From Gammaproteobacteria bacterium (GTDB taxonomy: Bacteria > Pseudomonadota > Gammaproteobacteria > Burkholderiales > Nitrosomonadaceae), in contig CP054180.1 of assembly GCA_015709635.1 (NCBI GenBank), positions 1,922,001-1,986,000 on the forward strand: a DNA stretch of 64,000 nt, read 5' to 3'. This document shows positions 47,967 through 57,299 of this stretch, one piece after another. The position numbers were made by a program, and so were the translations under genes. Within the stretch, counting starts at the first letter, position 1. Each line of letters begins with the position of its first letter. The notes below the pieces were generated by a model. That model was not told the DNA's origin. It searched no databases and saw nothing but the letters and a program-made list of their open reading frames with translations.

Positions 47967-49733
47967 ATGACGCAACTCAAATTCCTCGATCAACCACCGC
48001 GATTTCTGTTCTTTACTGGCAAGGGCGGCGTCGGCAAAACTTCGTTGGCTTGCGCTACGGCGATAACGCTGGCCGATGCCGGTCAGCGGGTATTGTTGGT
48101 CAGCACCGATCCGGCTTCCAACGTAGGCCAGGTGTTCGGTATGACGATTGGCAATAAGATTGCAGCGATTACCGCAGTGCCTCGTTTAGCCGCTCTGGAA
48201 ATCGACCCGCAAGCAGCAGCGCAAGTCTATCGTGATCACATTGTCAATCCGGTACGCGGGGTATTGCCGGACACGGTGGTCAAAGGTATCGAAGAGCAAC
48301 TATCCGGTGCATGCACGACTGAAATTGCCGCTTTTGATGAATTTACCGCTTTGTTGGTCGATTCGGCGCTGACAGCGGATTACGATCATATTATTTTTGA
48401 CACCGCCCCGACCGGCCACACCATACGGTTGCTGCAACTGCCCGGCGCATGGAGTGATTTTCTTGCGGAAGGTAAAGGCGATGCGTCCTGTCTTGGCCCG
48501 CTGGCCGGCTTGGAAAAACAACGCGCACAATACAAAGCGGCGGTAGATGCGCTCGCCGATTCGCAACGCACTCGGCTGATATTGGTGGCCCGAGCGCAGC
48601 AAGCCACGTTACGCGAAGTAGCGCGGACACATGAAGAATTGGCAGCCATTGGATTGACGAAACAATTTTTAGTCATCAATGGATTGTTTCCACAGGCAGA
48701 AACAGCACAGGATCCACTGGCAACTGCAATCTTCCAGCATGAGCAAAACGCTTTGGCAGCCATACCGGAAGTCCTCAGCCAATTGCCTTGCGATCATATT
48801 GCACTGAAACCGTTTAACCTGGTCGGATTGACAGCCTTGCGGAAACTATTGGTTGATGATCTGCCTGTCGATGGTGAAAATAAATCAAATCATCCTACCA
48901 TCCCATTTCCCAGCTTATCCAAGCTAACCGATGAGATTGCCAAGGATGGCTGCGGTTTGATCATGCTGATGGGAAAAGGCGGTGTTGGCAAAACCACGCT
49001 GGCCGCAGCCATCGCGGTCAATCTTGCGCATCGGGGCTTACCCGTCCATTTAACCACTTCAGACCCCGCGGCACATTTAAGCGAAACACTCAGCGGTGCT
49101 ATGGATAATCTACTGGTTGACCGGATTGATCCGCACATTGAAACCGAGCGCTACCGGCAGCGTGTTCTGGAAACCAAGGGCGCGCATCTGGATGCACACG
49201 GCAGAGCATTGCTGGAAGAAGATTTACGTTCGCCTTGCACCGAAGAAATTGCAGTATTTCAGGCATTCTCGCGCATTATCCGCGAAGCGGGAAAGAAATT
49301 CGTGGTGATGGATACCGCACCCACCGGGCATACATTATTGTTGCTGGATGCCACCGGCGCTTATCATCGCGAAGTTATCAAACAAATGGACCCTTCCATC
49401 GTGCACTACTCAACACCGATGATGCAACTGCAAAATCCTAAGCAAACCAAGATAATGCTTGTTACATTGGCGGAAACGACACCCGTACTGGAAGCTGCTA
49501 ATCTTCAAGCCGATTTGCGCCGCGCTGGTATTGAACCATGGGCATGGATCATCAATAACAGCGTTGCTGCAACAACTGTCCGCTCACCCTTATTGTGTCA
49601 GCGCGCTAGTAACGAACTTGCTGATATAAAGACAGTATCCACCACTCACGCAAAGCGCTATGCCGTCGTGCCTTTGCTCCAAGAAGAGCCGGTAGGCATC
49701 GAGAAGTTATTGGAATTATTCCAAAGTAATTAG
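47967..49733 (+). CDS. arsA: ArsA arsenite-stimulated ATPase
   Basis: A 588-residue pump ATPase with two homologous halves, each with GKGGVGKT (about 18-25 and 335-342) and a DTAPTGHT signature. It energises ArsB on binding As(III). ATG at 47967, 20 bases after arsD. Gene order (regulator, lyase, reductase, pump, chaperone, ATPase) is complete. Confidence 0.95.
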   Translation: MTQLKFLDQPPRFLFFTGKGGVGKTSLACATAITLADAGQRVLLVSTDPASNVGQVFGMTIGNKIAAITAVPRLAALEIDPQAAAQVYRDHIVNPVRGVLPDTVVKGIEEQLSGACTTEIAAFDEFTALLVDSALTADYDHIIFDTAPTGHTIRLLQLPGAWSDFLAEGKGDASCLGPLAGLEKQRAQYKAAVDALADSQRTRLILVARAQQATLREVARTHEELAAIGLTKQFLVINGLFPQAETAQDPLATAIFQHEQNALAAIPEVLSQLPCDHIALKPFNLVGLTALRKLLVDDLPVDGENKSNHPTIPFPSLSKLTDEIAKDGCGLIMLMGKGGVGKTTLAAAIAVNLAHRGLPVHLTTSDPAAHLSETLSGAMDNLLVDRIDPHIETERYRQRVLETKGAHLDAHGRALLEEDLRSPCTEEIAVFQAFSRIIREAGKKFVVMDTAPTGHTLLLLDATGAYHREVIKQMDPSIVHYSTPMMQLQNPKQTKIMLVTLAETTPVLEAANLQADLRRAGIEPWAWIINNSVAATTVRSPLLCQRASNELADIKTVSTTHAKRYAVVPLLQEEPVGIEKLLELFQSN

Positions 49734-49784
49734 TCATTGACAGGCATTGAGAAATCCAGGCAAAAGCGCTGTACCGCGTCACGC

Positions 49785-50012
49785 CTAGCCGCAACAATGA
49801 TCATCGTTGCTTTTATCTTGCGCCTGGATGGACGGGCACGGAACCGTGCCATAAGAACAATAGACACAGCAGTCACCGGGTTCCGGCTTAAGAATGGTAT
49901 GACATTGCTCGCATTCGTAGAACCACTGACACGCATCCGTGGGCATGGTTTCCGTCTTGGCGTAGCCGCAAACTGGGCAAGTTAACGTGGATTCAAGAAT
50001 AACTGAATTCAT
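49785..50012 (-). CDS. Small Cys-rich GDCCVYCSYG-family protein
   Basis: The ATG at 50012 gives 76 residues. Two CxxC pairs (TCPVCG, ECEQCH) look like a zinc ribbon, followed by GDCCVYCSYGTVPCPSIQ and a CC near the end. This family is widespread in proteobacteria, often near metal-resistance genes; its function is unknown. It converges on arsA. Confidence 0.75.
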   Translation of the reverse strand: MNSVILESTLTCPVCGYAKTETMPTDACQWFYECEQCHTILKPEPGDCCVYCSYGTVPCPSIQAQDKSNDDHCCG

Positions 50013-50095
50013 TAAGAATTTATTTTTCAAAGATTTTGACAGATACCACATTGAACAAGTAATGGTGCAGCACACTTCGGAAAGAAGATACTTGA

Positions 50096-50616
50096 TTAAT
50101 TATGGTGATGATGACTGGAATCATGAGGATGGTCCGGTACGGCGTGGCGGGCGTGATCGCTTAATTGGGAATCAAACCATTGGTGAATAGCTAGCTTGAG
50201 CTTTTCGATATGGGTGGCATAAGTAATTTCCGCTCCCCCAGGCAATTCTTTATACTCGATTTTGATCTGACCAGTTTTCGCTGTTCTCAATTCAGCCAAT
50301 CCAGGCATGCTTGCACCATGAATTTTTTCGGGATTAAAAAAATTGCCTTGTTTGAATTCTTTAGTAATGGCAGATAAATGTGATCGTATCAAGTTGATTT
50401 GTTCAGTATCAGATTTATCCTTCGCAATAACTTGCACAATTCCTCCGGTGTCCGTTTTTAAAAAATATGCGTGGTTTTCTCCAAATCAAACGGCATGACA
50501 TGCGAACCACGTTCGGCAACTTCATCGAGACGCTGTTCATCCGCTTTTTCTACCGCATGAATAGGTACCGCAATACATAAAGCCAGCAAGAAAAGCGCAA
50601 TAAACAGCTTGTTCAT
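50096..50616 (-). pseudogene. Secreted His-rich protein gene with a homopolymer frameshift
   Basis: From the ATG at 50616 a signal peptide is encoded (MNKLFIALFLLALCIAVPIHA), then EKADEQRLDEVAERG. The frame stops after HIF in a run of six T residues (minus strand). One extra T would continue LKTDTGGIVQVIAKD through to a His-rich tail at 50096. The joined product is a known secreted protein family (some members are mis-named aspartate carbamoyltransferase). The break may be a read error. Confidence 0.75.
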
Positions 50617-50697
50617 TTTATTTCTTTCTTACTCAATTTATGAAGTGGCTCGTGGCTATGGGATCAGTTAAAGACTATGTCATATATTATGTCATGG

Positions 50698-51003
50698 TTA
50701 TTTTTTGGAAGATGGTATGTGTCGTATAAAATCCATACGCTGATGCAAAATGCGAACGATCAATATACCCGTATCCCTGGGTACATAAAACACGACATGG
50801 GAGTGATATTCAAATCGCTTCAGGTTTGGCGCGAGCTCTGCTGCACTTCGTCCTAGGTGAGGATTATCGGCTAGAATTTCAAAGCAATTATTTAATCCAT
50901 CGCGATAAAAACGGGCCTGTTCGATACCGAATGATTGAATAGTGAAATCGGCAATATCGGACAGATCAGCAACCGCACGATTCGTTAAGTGGAATTTACT
51001 CAC
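50698..51003 (-). CDS. parE: ParE/RelE-superfamily toxin
   Basis: A 101-residue toxin with the ParE pattern: AVADLSDIADFTIQSFG near the start, NPHLGRSAAEL in the middle and ILIVRILHQRMDFIRHI at the end. It is intact, unlike the copy at 36204. The gene overlaps the end of its antitoxin by eight bases, so they are coupled. Confidence 0.92.
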   Translation of the reverse strand: MSKFHLTNRAVADLSDIADFTIQSFGIEQARFYRDGLNNCFEILADNPHLGRSAAELAPNLKRFEYHSHVVFYVPRDTGILIVRILHQRMDFIRHIPSSKK

Positions 51004-51250
51004 GTTTATTTTTAGAGCGTTGCTCGGCTTCTTCCCAAATCTCCTCTACAGTTTTATTGCTTACGCCGCTGTCTAATCCTTCCTGAATGGCCTGTTTCAA
51101 AGCCGTATATTGAGCATTTTGTTCCTGATCACGGCGTACGAGATCACGGATATATTCGCTGTCATTAGTAAAGCCCCCAGCGGCTATTTGCGTTTTAATC
51201 CATTGATCTTGCTTGTCCGTTAACGTAATGGTTTTTCGTATTGTTGCCAT
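50996..51250 (-). CDS. parD: ParD-like antitoxin
   Basis: Starting at ATG 51250 (a TTG at 51262 is the alternative) the protein has 84 residues: a ribbon-helix-helix with ITLTDKQDQWIKTQI and FTNDSEYIRDLVRRD, and an acidic-basic tail that would hold the toxin. It is upstream of and overlaps parE. A pair that keeps the island in the population. Confidence 0.9.
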   Translation of the reverse strand: MATIRKTITLTDKQDQWIKTQIAAGGFTNDSEYIRDLVRRDQEQNAQYTALKQAIQEGLDSGVSNKTVEEIWEEAEQRSKNKRE

Positions 51251-51332
51251 GTTGATTTCCAAAACTGAGTGAGTTAATCATACTATTGGTGCAGCATTGC
51301 ATATTAACACTATCGGAAATTTGTTGGTTATT

Positions 51333-52226
51333 TTATGCAACCAGCTTTTCCATCAGCTCAATGATGTGCTCGGATTCCATCATCCCTTGAATTGGATGTT
51401 CATCCTCAGCCAGAATTGCTTCCTTTAACTTTTTCAATTCAGTGGGAGTGGTATCAGTCTTTAACAAAACATAGTAGATCAATTCATATCTGATCTGGCC
51501 TAAGTTTTCTATAATAAACTTAAGCCCGTTACGCTGTACACAGGCAGTCATGGCTCGCCGTTGCAGCCATAAATCCTTGCCCCACATATCGGGCGCGTCT
51601 TCCAGGTTTGTTAATGCAATTTTCTGGATGATCTCAGCATCGCTGTGATGGTAGATGATAAATGACAGGGCAAAAGATATGGCTGGATAAAATGCATCGA
51701 ATCTGCACCATTCAGTAAGGGTGGTATTGTCAATGCGATCCATGATCCCAGTTTGTTCCATTCTCTGAAGTGGCTCACTTTTTTCTTTACCAATACCAAG
51801 CAACCACCAGTCGTAGTAGAAATTCAGCAAACCCAGGGAGTTTTTGAGAACCCTCTCTTCATCCGCAATGAACTGATTCCAGCATTTTGCATCGCTTAAC
51901 AGGTTTATATTGCTGAGTTCTGCTTTGAATATTTCACTGGAACTGGTTTGTCTTCTGGTTAGATAGGATTGGACTGCTTCATACCCAAATTTGGTTTGCA
52001 GGATATCGAATAGCTCAACATCAAAGCCGTGAGCAAAGCAATGATCGTATAAACGGCAAAATGCCAGATCAATCAGTGGTTCCGGATTGTTGGGATCTTC
52101 CAGTTGTTGTATTTCAGTTTTAATATCCTCCGATTCCTGGAGATAGCTAAACTGGTAACCTTTAGTACCTCTATGGCCAGTTTCCACAACATGCAGCATG
52201 ATGCCTTCGTAACAATATCCACACAT
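51333..52226 (-). CDS. Hypothetical protein, unknown function
   Basis: The ATG at 52226 has AGGTGG at a good distance and gives 297 residues. The protein is soluble, Leu- and Trp-rich and largely helical, with a CGYC pair at the very start that could hold a metal. I find no known domain. It stands alone beside the island integrase, so it may be cargo. Confidence 0.6.
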   Translation of the reverse strand: MCGYCYEGIMLHVVETGHRGTKGYQFSYLQESEDIKTEIQQLEDPNNPEPLIDLAFCRLYDHCFAHGFDVELFDILQTKFGYEAVQSYLTRRQTSSSEIFKAELSNINLLSDAKCWNQFIADEERVLKNSLGLLNFYYDWWLLGIGKEKSEPLQRMEQTGIMDRIDNTTLTEWCRFDAFYPAISFALSFIIYHHSDAEIIQKIALTNLEDAPDMWGKDLWLQRRAMTACVQRNGLKFIIENLGQIRYELIYYVLLKTDTTPTELKKLKEAILAEDEHPIQGMMESEHIIELMEKLVA

Positions 52227-52308
52227 ATCAACCACCTATTTGAGTTTTAAGAAAAAACAACGCTTTTTCTAAAATTAGTGGAATCGGGATTTGTTTTTAC
52301 GGTGTCAT

Positions 52309-53562
52309 TCAGGATTGAGTATCTACCGACAAATCATTGCAATAATTAGCCCAGTCATTCATGAGGTGAATCCGTTTATCGAATAAATCGCCTCTGCGAT
52401 AAGCTGCTTCCACTTTATTGGCAATCGTGTGGGCTAATGCCATTTCACAAACTTCTTGAGGATAAGCCGTAGTTTCGCTTGCCCAGTCACGGAATGTTGA
52501 TCTGAATCCATGCGCCGTCAAATCCGTTCGACCCATGCGTTTTAGTGTTGCAGTCAGACTCATATCCGATAATGGTTTATCCTGCTTTAACCCAGGAAAC
52601 ACATAGTCAGATAAATGGTTTTCTTGCATCCGCTTGAGTACGGCAATAGCAGCATCGGATAACGGAATTCGATGTTCTCGGCCAGCTTTCATTCGGTCGC
52701 CTGGAATTAACCATAACCGTTCAGATAAATTGATCTCTGACCATAACGCACCCCTGACTTCACCGGAGCGAGCTGCGGTTAAAATGGCAAATTCAAGAGC
52801 GGCTGCACCAATGCCGGGTTGGTTACGTAATTGCTGCATAAATTGGAAAATTTCTTTGTACGGTAAAGCGGTAAAGTGTTTTACCTTGGCAATCTTAGCC
52901 GGTGATGGCAGCAGCTTATCGAGATGTCCTTTCCATCTAGCGGGATTTTCCCCTTCCCGAAAGCCTCTCACCGTTGCCCAATCCAGAATGCTTTCAATGC
53001 GTCCTCGCAGCCGGGTTGCGGTTTCTGTTTTGGTTTTCCATATTGGCTCTAACACTTTCAATACTAAACCGGCATCAATATGAGCAACATTAAGATTGCC
53101 AATAACTGGGCAAGCATAAGTTTCAAGTGTACTTCGCCATTGGGCTCTATGTTTTGCATTTTTCCAGGCATCGCCATGTGCATCCAGATAGCTATTGATA
53201 CAATGCTGGAAGGTGACACGCTTGATATGCGATTTCTTGTGAATATCAGCTTGCTTTTGTTTGTCTTCCAGGGGATCAATACCCTCTAAAACCTGCTTAC
53301 GATAGTTGCTGGCTTTATGGCGGGCTTCTTCCAATGAGAAATCGGAATAACTGCCTAATCCCATATCACGGCGGCGACCAGAAAATGAGTAGCGATAGAT
53401 CCAGGAAGCTGCGAAAGTGGGATTCATATTCGCGGATAAAGCAGGACTCACATTGACGCAAAGGTATAGACCTGAAACACCTCCAACAGCGTGCATGCCG
53501 GGCGTTTTGGATAGTTTTTTAACACCTAAAGCCGATATGGCAGACTTGATTTTTCCCATCAA
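52309..53562 (-). CDS. P4-type tyrosine integrase (DUF4102 N-terminal domain)
   Basis: A 417-residue integrase with the N-terminal arm-binding domain common to P4-like enzymes (GLYLCVNV, a beta-rich region, ending DMGLGSYSDFSLEEARHKA), then SAM-like and catalytic domains: TAARSGEVRG, HGFRSTFRDW, MALAHTIANKVEAAYRRGD. P4-type enzymes recombine at tRNA 3' ends. Its start faces the 15-base tRNA-Ser repeat at 53694, so it is the likely integrase of the island at 27377-53708. Confidence 0.92.
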   Translation of the reverse strand: MMGKIKSAISALGVKKLSKTPGMHAVGGVSGLYLCVNVSPALSANMNPTFAASWIYRYSFSGRRRDMGLGSYSDFSLEEARHKASNYRKQVLEGIDPLEDKQKQADIHKKSHIKRVTFQHCINSYLDAHGDAWKNAKHRAQWRSTLETYACPVIGNLNVAHIDAGLVLKVLEPIWKTKTETATRLRGRIESILDWATVRGFREGENPARWKGHLDKLLPSPAKIAKVKHFTALPYKEIFQFMQQLRNQPGIGAAALEFAILTAARSGEVRGALWSEINLSERLWLIPGDRMKAGREHRIPLSDAAIAVLKRMQENHLSDYVFPGLKQDKPLSDMSLTATLKRMGRTDLTAHGFRSTFRDWASETTAYPQEVCEMALAHTIANKVEAAYRRGDLFDKRIHLMNDWANYCNDLSVDTQS

Positions 53563-53693
53563 TTATCCCATCAAAACGATTGGGATTTGATGATAACTTA
53601 TGAAGCAATTTGGAACAACAAAAAATTTAATTTACTTAATCAACAACCAGTTATGGTTGCATATGAAACATGGTGAAACATTGAATAATAAGA

Positions 53694-53708
53694 CACCGCC
53701 TCCGCCAC
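53694..53708. repeat. Copy of the tRNA-Ser 3' end (putative att site)
   Basis: CACCGCCTCCGCCAC is identical to 27377-27391, the end of tRNA-Ser plus one base. There is no tRNA body here, so it is a displaced attachment site between two divergent integrases. A different Ser tRNA with the same 3' end could be the source. Confidence 0.6.
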
Positions 53709-53821
53709 ATTCTCTTCCGTGTAAGTCCAAGCCAATCCACAAAACCAAGTAATAACGACACTTTACTAAAAATTCTATTCCGTATCAATCCAGAATAATC
53801 CGCTAGAAGCCAGTAAAAAAA

Positions 53822-53870
53822 TGTGGTAAAAAGTGTGGTAACTTTATTTACCACATTCTGAGTTACCACA
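53822..53870. promoter_or_regulatory. Four TGTGGTAA half-sites before the second integrase
   Basis: TGTGGTAA at 53822 and 53834, and its complement TTACCACA at 53848 and 53863, form nested inverted repeats that end two bases before the integrase ATG at 53873. They would suit autoregulation or arm-type binding by the integrase. Confidence 0.6.
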
Positions 53871-53872
53871 TT

Positions 53873-55105
53873 ATGGCTATAAAAGAGGCACTAACTGACT
53901 TGGCTTGCAAGAATGCCACCGCTGAAGGTGGCAAGGTACGCAAGCTGCACGATGGCCAAGGGCTTTATCTTTGGGTTTATGAAGACGGCCGCAAGTATTG
54001 GCGGCTGCGCTATAAGATTCATGACACGGAAAAATCTTTATCCCTTGGCGTTTATCCTGTTGTGGGGTTAAAGCAAGCAAGGCAGCTTGCACAGATTGAG
54101 CGTGTCAAGCTGTCCGGCAATATCGATCCGTCCATTGATCGCCAGATCAATAAGCAGAAAGCCAAGGAAGCCGCCGCCAATAGCTTTGAAGCTGTAGCCC
54201 GTGAATGGTCTACCAAGCAAACGCACACCTGGGCAAAAAGCCATGCAAAAGATGTACTGAGACGGCTTGAAAGCAATGTTTTTCCCTATATCGGAATGTA
54301 CCCTATCAGCACGATCGAAGCCCCGCAATTGCTCAATATGATCCGCATCATTGAACAGCGTGGTTCTTATGATCTGGCGCATAGAGTGCTGGGAGTATGC
54401 GGGCAAGTATTCCGCTATGGGGTATCGACAAGCCGCTGCAATCGCGATCCTTCCGGCGATCTTCGCGGCGCACTCACGCCGCACAAAAAGAAAAACCAGG
54501 CCGCCGTCAAACCGGAAGAACTGCCGGAACTGCTGCGAGCAATCGCCACCTATGAAAGCATAGGTGACCGGCAAACGCAGCTTGCCTTGCGATTGCTGGC
54601 TTTAACCTTCGTTCGTACTAATGAACTGATAGGCGCGCTATGGGAAGAAATCGACCTGAGCAACGCGCTATGGATTGTGCCAGCTACACGCATGAAAATG
54701 AAAAATGAACACGTTGTACCCCTTACCCATCAAGCATTGAACATACTGACTGAATTGAAAACTATTGCCGGGGATAGCCGCTACCTGCTGCCTGGAAGAA
54801 ACCCTAACAAGCCGATAAGCAACAATACTTTGCTCTTTGCCCTGTACCGTCTTGGCTATAAAGGCAAGATGACAGGGCACGGCTTCCGGGCTGTTGCTTC
54901 CACTGCATTGAATGAATCCGGCCTATTCAATCCCGATGCTATTGAGCGGCAATTGGCACACGGCGAAAGGAATGAGATCAGAGGCGCATACAACCGGGCG
55001 GAATACTTACCAGAAAGGAAAAGGATGATGATATGGTGGAGTAACCATATCGAAGCATTGGAAAAGGGAGCGGAAGTTATTCCATTATTCGGAAAACCGG
55101 CTTGA
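53873..55105 (+). CDS. P4-type tyrosine integrase (second copy)
   Basis: A 410-residue integrase of the same broad family as the one at 52309 but divergent in sequence. The N-terminal domain has GLYLWVYEDGRKYWRLRY and LSLGVYPVVGLKQAR; catalytic residues are in TFVRTNELIGALW, GHGFRAVASTALN and IRGAYNRAEY. It faces right, away from the att-like repeat, and probably belongs to the next island (53709-61208). ATG at 53873. Confidence 0.92.
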   Translation: MAIKEALTDLACKNATAEGGKVRKLHDGQGLYLWVYEDGRKYWRLRYKIHDTEKSLSLGVYPVVGLKQARQLAQIERVKLSGNIDPSIDRQINKQKAKEAAANSFEAVAREWSTKQTHTWAKSHAKDVLRRLESNVFPYIGMYPISTIEAPQLLNMIRIIEQRGSYDLAHRVLGVCGQVFRYGVSTSRCNRDPSGDLRGALTPHKKKNQAAVKPEELPELLRAIATYESIGDRQTQLALRLLALTFVRTNELIGALWEEIDLSNALWIVPATRMKMKNEHVVPLTHQALNILTELKTIAGDSRYLLPGRNPNKPISNNTLLFALYRLGYKGKMTGHGFRAVASTALNESGLFNPDAIERQLAHGERNEIRGAYNRAEYLPERKRMMIWWSNHIEALEKGAEVIPLFGKPA

Positions 55106-55153
55106 TTTTCTCAGTATCTTTTTTGAGTTTTTATCCTACCCCCTTCATTTTGT

Positions 55154-55256
55154 GTCGGAACAGTCGGAACAAATTCTGCATAACCGTATGAATGCTTGCT
55201 TTCTCTGTTCCGACATTCTGCATTCTCCGTTCCGACAATCCCCGTTTTGTTCCGAC
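55154..55256. repeat. Cluster of TGTTCCGAC repeats in both orientations
   Basis: GTCGGAACA occurs twice in tandem (55154, 55163), and its complement TGTTCCGAC at 55206 and 55248, with GTTCCGAC at 55229. These lie in the 410-base gap between the integrase and the next gene; the rest of the gap (to 55515) is very AT-rich and holds no gene. Candidate binding sites for a regulator or replication protein. Confidence 0.6.
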
Positions 55257-55515
55257 AATTTTGGATAATCCGGAGGTTTTATGCTTCAATTGATACCGGA
55301 TATTTTAAGGTTTACAGCAAGTTTTAATGCGAAAATCCGGCGCGGAAATGATCCTGTTGCCACCTTTAATGCGAGAAAATAGATTAGTTTTGTAAAACTA
55401 TACTTTAAGATATTATAAAACAATAAGATAAATTATTTTATTCAGATTTATATTTGTTCATGTTAATTTTTTATGTCACAATTGAGCCTTCAAAAATTAA
55501 CATGGATATTAATTA

Positions 55516-56142
55516 ATGTTCCAAACACGCATTCTAGCAGACTCATTGGATGTAAATTTAAGACTGGAAACTCTAGGTATTACGAAACAGGAGTTGGTCA
55601 CTATAGCCATCAGTGCGGCAACAGCCAGAAATGACGCGGTATCGATTGATCCGATTAATGCACCTGGGCAATTAAGTTATATTTTTGGAACCAGAGCGAT
55701 TAGGCTTGCACTACTGCCCAAGGGGTGGGTATTAGATCGTACTGACAACATAGAGGCAACCTTCAATAAGGAATTGAATATTAAAATTATATTCCAGAAT
55801 GTTGAATCTGCATGCTCAAAGCAGCCTCCAAAAGCAATATCATCAAAAGGTGACGCAACAAAAAGATTAGTAGCAAATAATTCCCTTTATTTATGGCCAG
55901 AAATGGAGCATGAGTTTAACGCACAGGAAAACACAAGCGTGTGGTTCTTATGTGTATCTACGAAAAATGATGAAATTAGAGCTGAGTTATCTCGTCCGCA
56001 TTCCATTGAAGGTAACCAGTTTGGGGAGTTTATCGAAAGAATTTTCATTCTTACCGATAACAACTGGAATCCTATTAATCATATTGAAGATACTTCAAAT
56101 CTGAATAATCAGGAATTCGATATACAAGTGACCAGAAAATAA
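55516..56142 (+). CDS. Hypothetical partner of an ImmA-type protein
   Basis: A 208-residue soluble protein that I do not recognise. ATG at 55516, mixed alpha/beta composition, low GC. It ends seven bases before the HTH/metallopeptidase gene, so the two form an operon. Its constant pairing with such a gene here suggests that it is the target or sensor, by analogy with ImmR/ImmA; this is inference. Confidence 0.6.
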   Translation: MFQTRILADSLDVNLRLETLGITKQELVTIAISAATARNDAVSIDPINAPGQLSYIFGTRAIRLALLPKGWVLDRTDNIEATFNKELNIKIIFQNVESACSKQPPKAISSKGDATKRLVANNSLYLWPEMEHEFNAQENTSVWFLCVSTKNDEIRAELSRPHSIEGNQFGEFIERIFILTDNNWNPINHIEDTSNLNNQEFDIQVTRK

Positions 56143-56148
56143 GCTGCG

Positions 56149-57222
56149 ATGTTTAATCCACACAGATTAATTATCGCGCGAAAACGTCGGGGACTGACAA
56201 GCAAAGAACTTGCTGAGCTTGTCGGTTTGTCTCCAATAACGATAACACGCCTTGAAAAATCTGGTAATCCAGAGCCATCAACTATAGATGCTCTTTCAAA
56301 AGTACTTGGGTTTTCCAATGAATTCTTTTTCGGCAATGATGTTGACATGCTAACTAGGAATTCTGCTAGCTTCAGAAGTTTGACTGCTATGACAGCGAAA
56401 GAGCGAGAATCGGCTCTTGCGGCCGGTTCTCTGGCTTATCTCACATCAGATTGGGTTACCTCTCGTTTTAACTTGCCTAACGTAGATTTAATAGATTTTT
56501 CTCGGGAACGCGAACCAGAATATGCGGCACAAACTTTAAGACAGCATTGGGGGCTTGGCGAACAACCCATCAGCAATGTAATAAAGCTGCTTGAATCTAA
56601 GGGAATAAGAATATTTTCCTTGTCAGAAGATACTAAAAATGTCGATGCATTTTCTTGTTGGAGAAACGGCATTCCATATATATTTTTGAATACTTTTAAA
56701 ACTGCTGAACATAGCAGATTTGATGCTCTTCACGAACTTGGTCACTTAGTATTACATAAGCATGGAGAAGCAAAAGGTAGAGAAATTGAAAGAGAAGCAA
56801 ACCAATTTGCGTCTTTTTTTCTAATGCCTTCTGCTGATCTCATATCACACATTCAATTCGTTTCATCTTTAGATCAACTGATTAAAGCCAAAAGAAGATG
56901 GGGGGTTTCCGTTGCCGCTTTGACTTATCGCTTGCACAAAACCGAGCTTATTTCAGATTGGCAGTATCGGGCATTCTGCATCCAAATAAATAAGAAATTT
57001 GGAACATCTGAACCCAATGGATTAGATCGAGAAAAGTCTGTTGTATGGGAAAAGGTATTCCGTGAATTATGGAATGAAGGAATTACAAAAAAAGATATTG
57101 CTGAGGAACTGGCTATACCAATTGAGGAAATAGAAAGTTTGGTATTTGGGTTGGTCGGTTCATTTAAATCCATAAATGAAATCATTAAAAACAAGGAACA
57201 ATTCAAGCTAAGGTTAGTTTAG
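56149..57222 (+). CDS. XRE-type HTH fused to ImmA/IrrE metallopeptidase
   Basis: A 357-residue protein. Residues 5-60 form an XRE helix-turn-helix (LTSKELAELVGLSPITITRLE). HELGH at 195-199 and EREAN near 214 make the zinc site of the ImmA/IrrE peptidase. Such proteins cleave repressors or act as antitoxin-type regulators in mobile elements and defence loci. A C-terminal region of about 90 residues contains a second helix-turn-helix-like segment (ITKKDIAEELAIPIEEIESLV). Low GC. It may control the DarTG pair 77 bases downstream. Confidence 0.88.
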   Translation: MFNPHRLIIARKRRGLTSKELAELVGLSPITITRLEKSGNPEPSTIDALSKVLGFSNEFFFGNDVDMLTRNSASFRSLTAMTAKERESALAAGSLAYLTSDWVTSRFNLPNVDLIDFSREREPEYAAQTLRQHWGLGEQPISNVIKLLESKGIRIFSLSEDTKNVDAFSCWRNGIPYIFLNTFKTAEHSRFDALHELGHLVLHKHGEAKGREIEREANQFASFFLMPSADLISHIQFVSSLDQLIKAKRRWGVSVAALTYRLHKTELISDWQYRAFCIQINKKFGTSEPNGLDREKSVVWEKVFRELWNEGITKKDIAEELAIPIEEIESLVFGLVGSFKSINEIIKNKEQFKLRLV

Positions 57223-57299
57223 ATAAACGAAATATTATCAACAGCTTAAATTAAATAAGATCAAGTGTAAGGTTACGGAAAATAAGGATTGTTAGTCGC

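Larger units (their letters stand above)
27377..53708. mobile_element. Putative 26.3 kb genomic island at tRNA-Ser
   Basis: The 15 bases CACCGCCTCCGCCAC occur at the 3' end of tRNA-Ser (27377-27391) and again, in the same orientation, at 53694-53708. A P4-type integrase lies just inside the right copy. This is the structure expected of attL and attR. The contents (umu operon, restriction, arsenic, toxin-antitoxin, IS) are accessory. Some genes near the left end (DUF1993, ABC transporter) could be backbone if the repeat is a leftover of another event. Confidence 0.55.
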
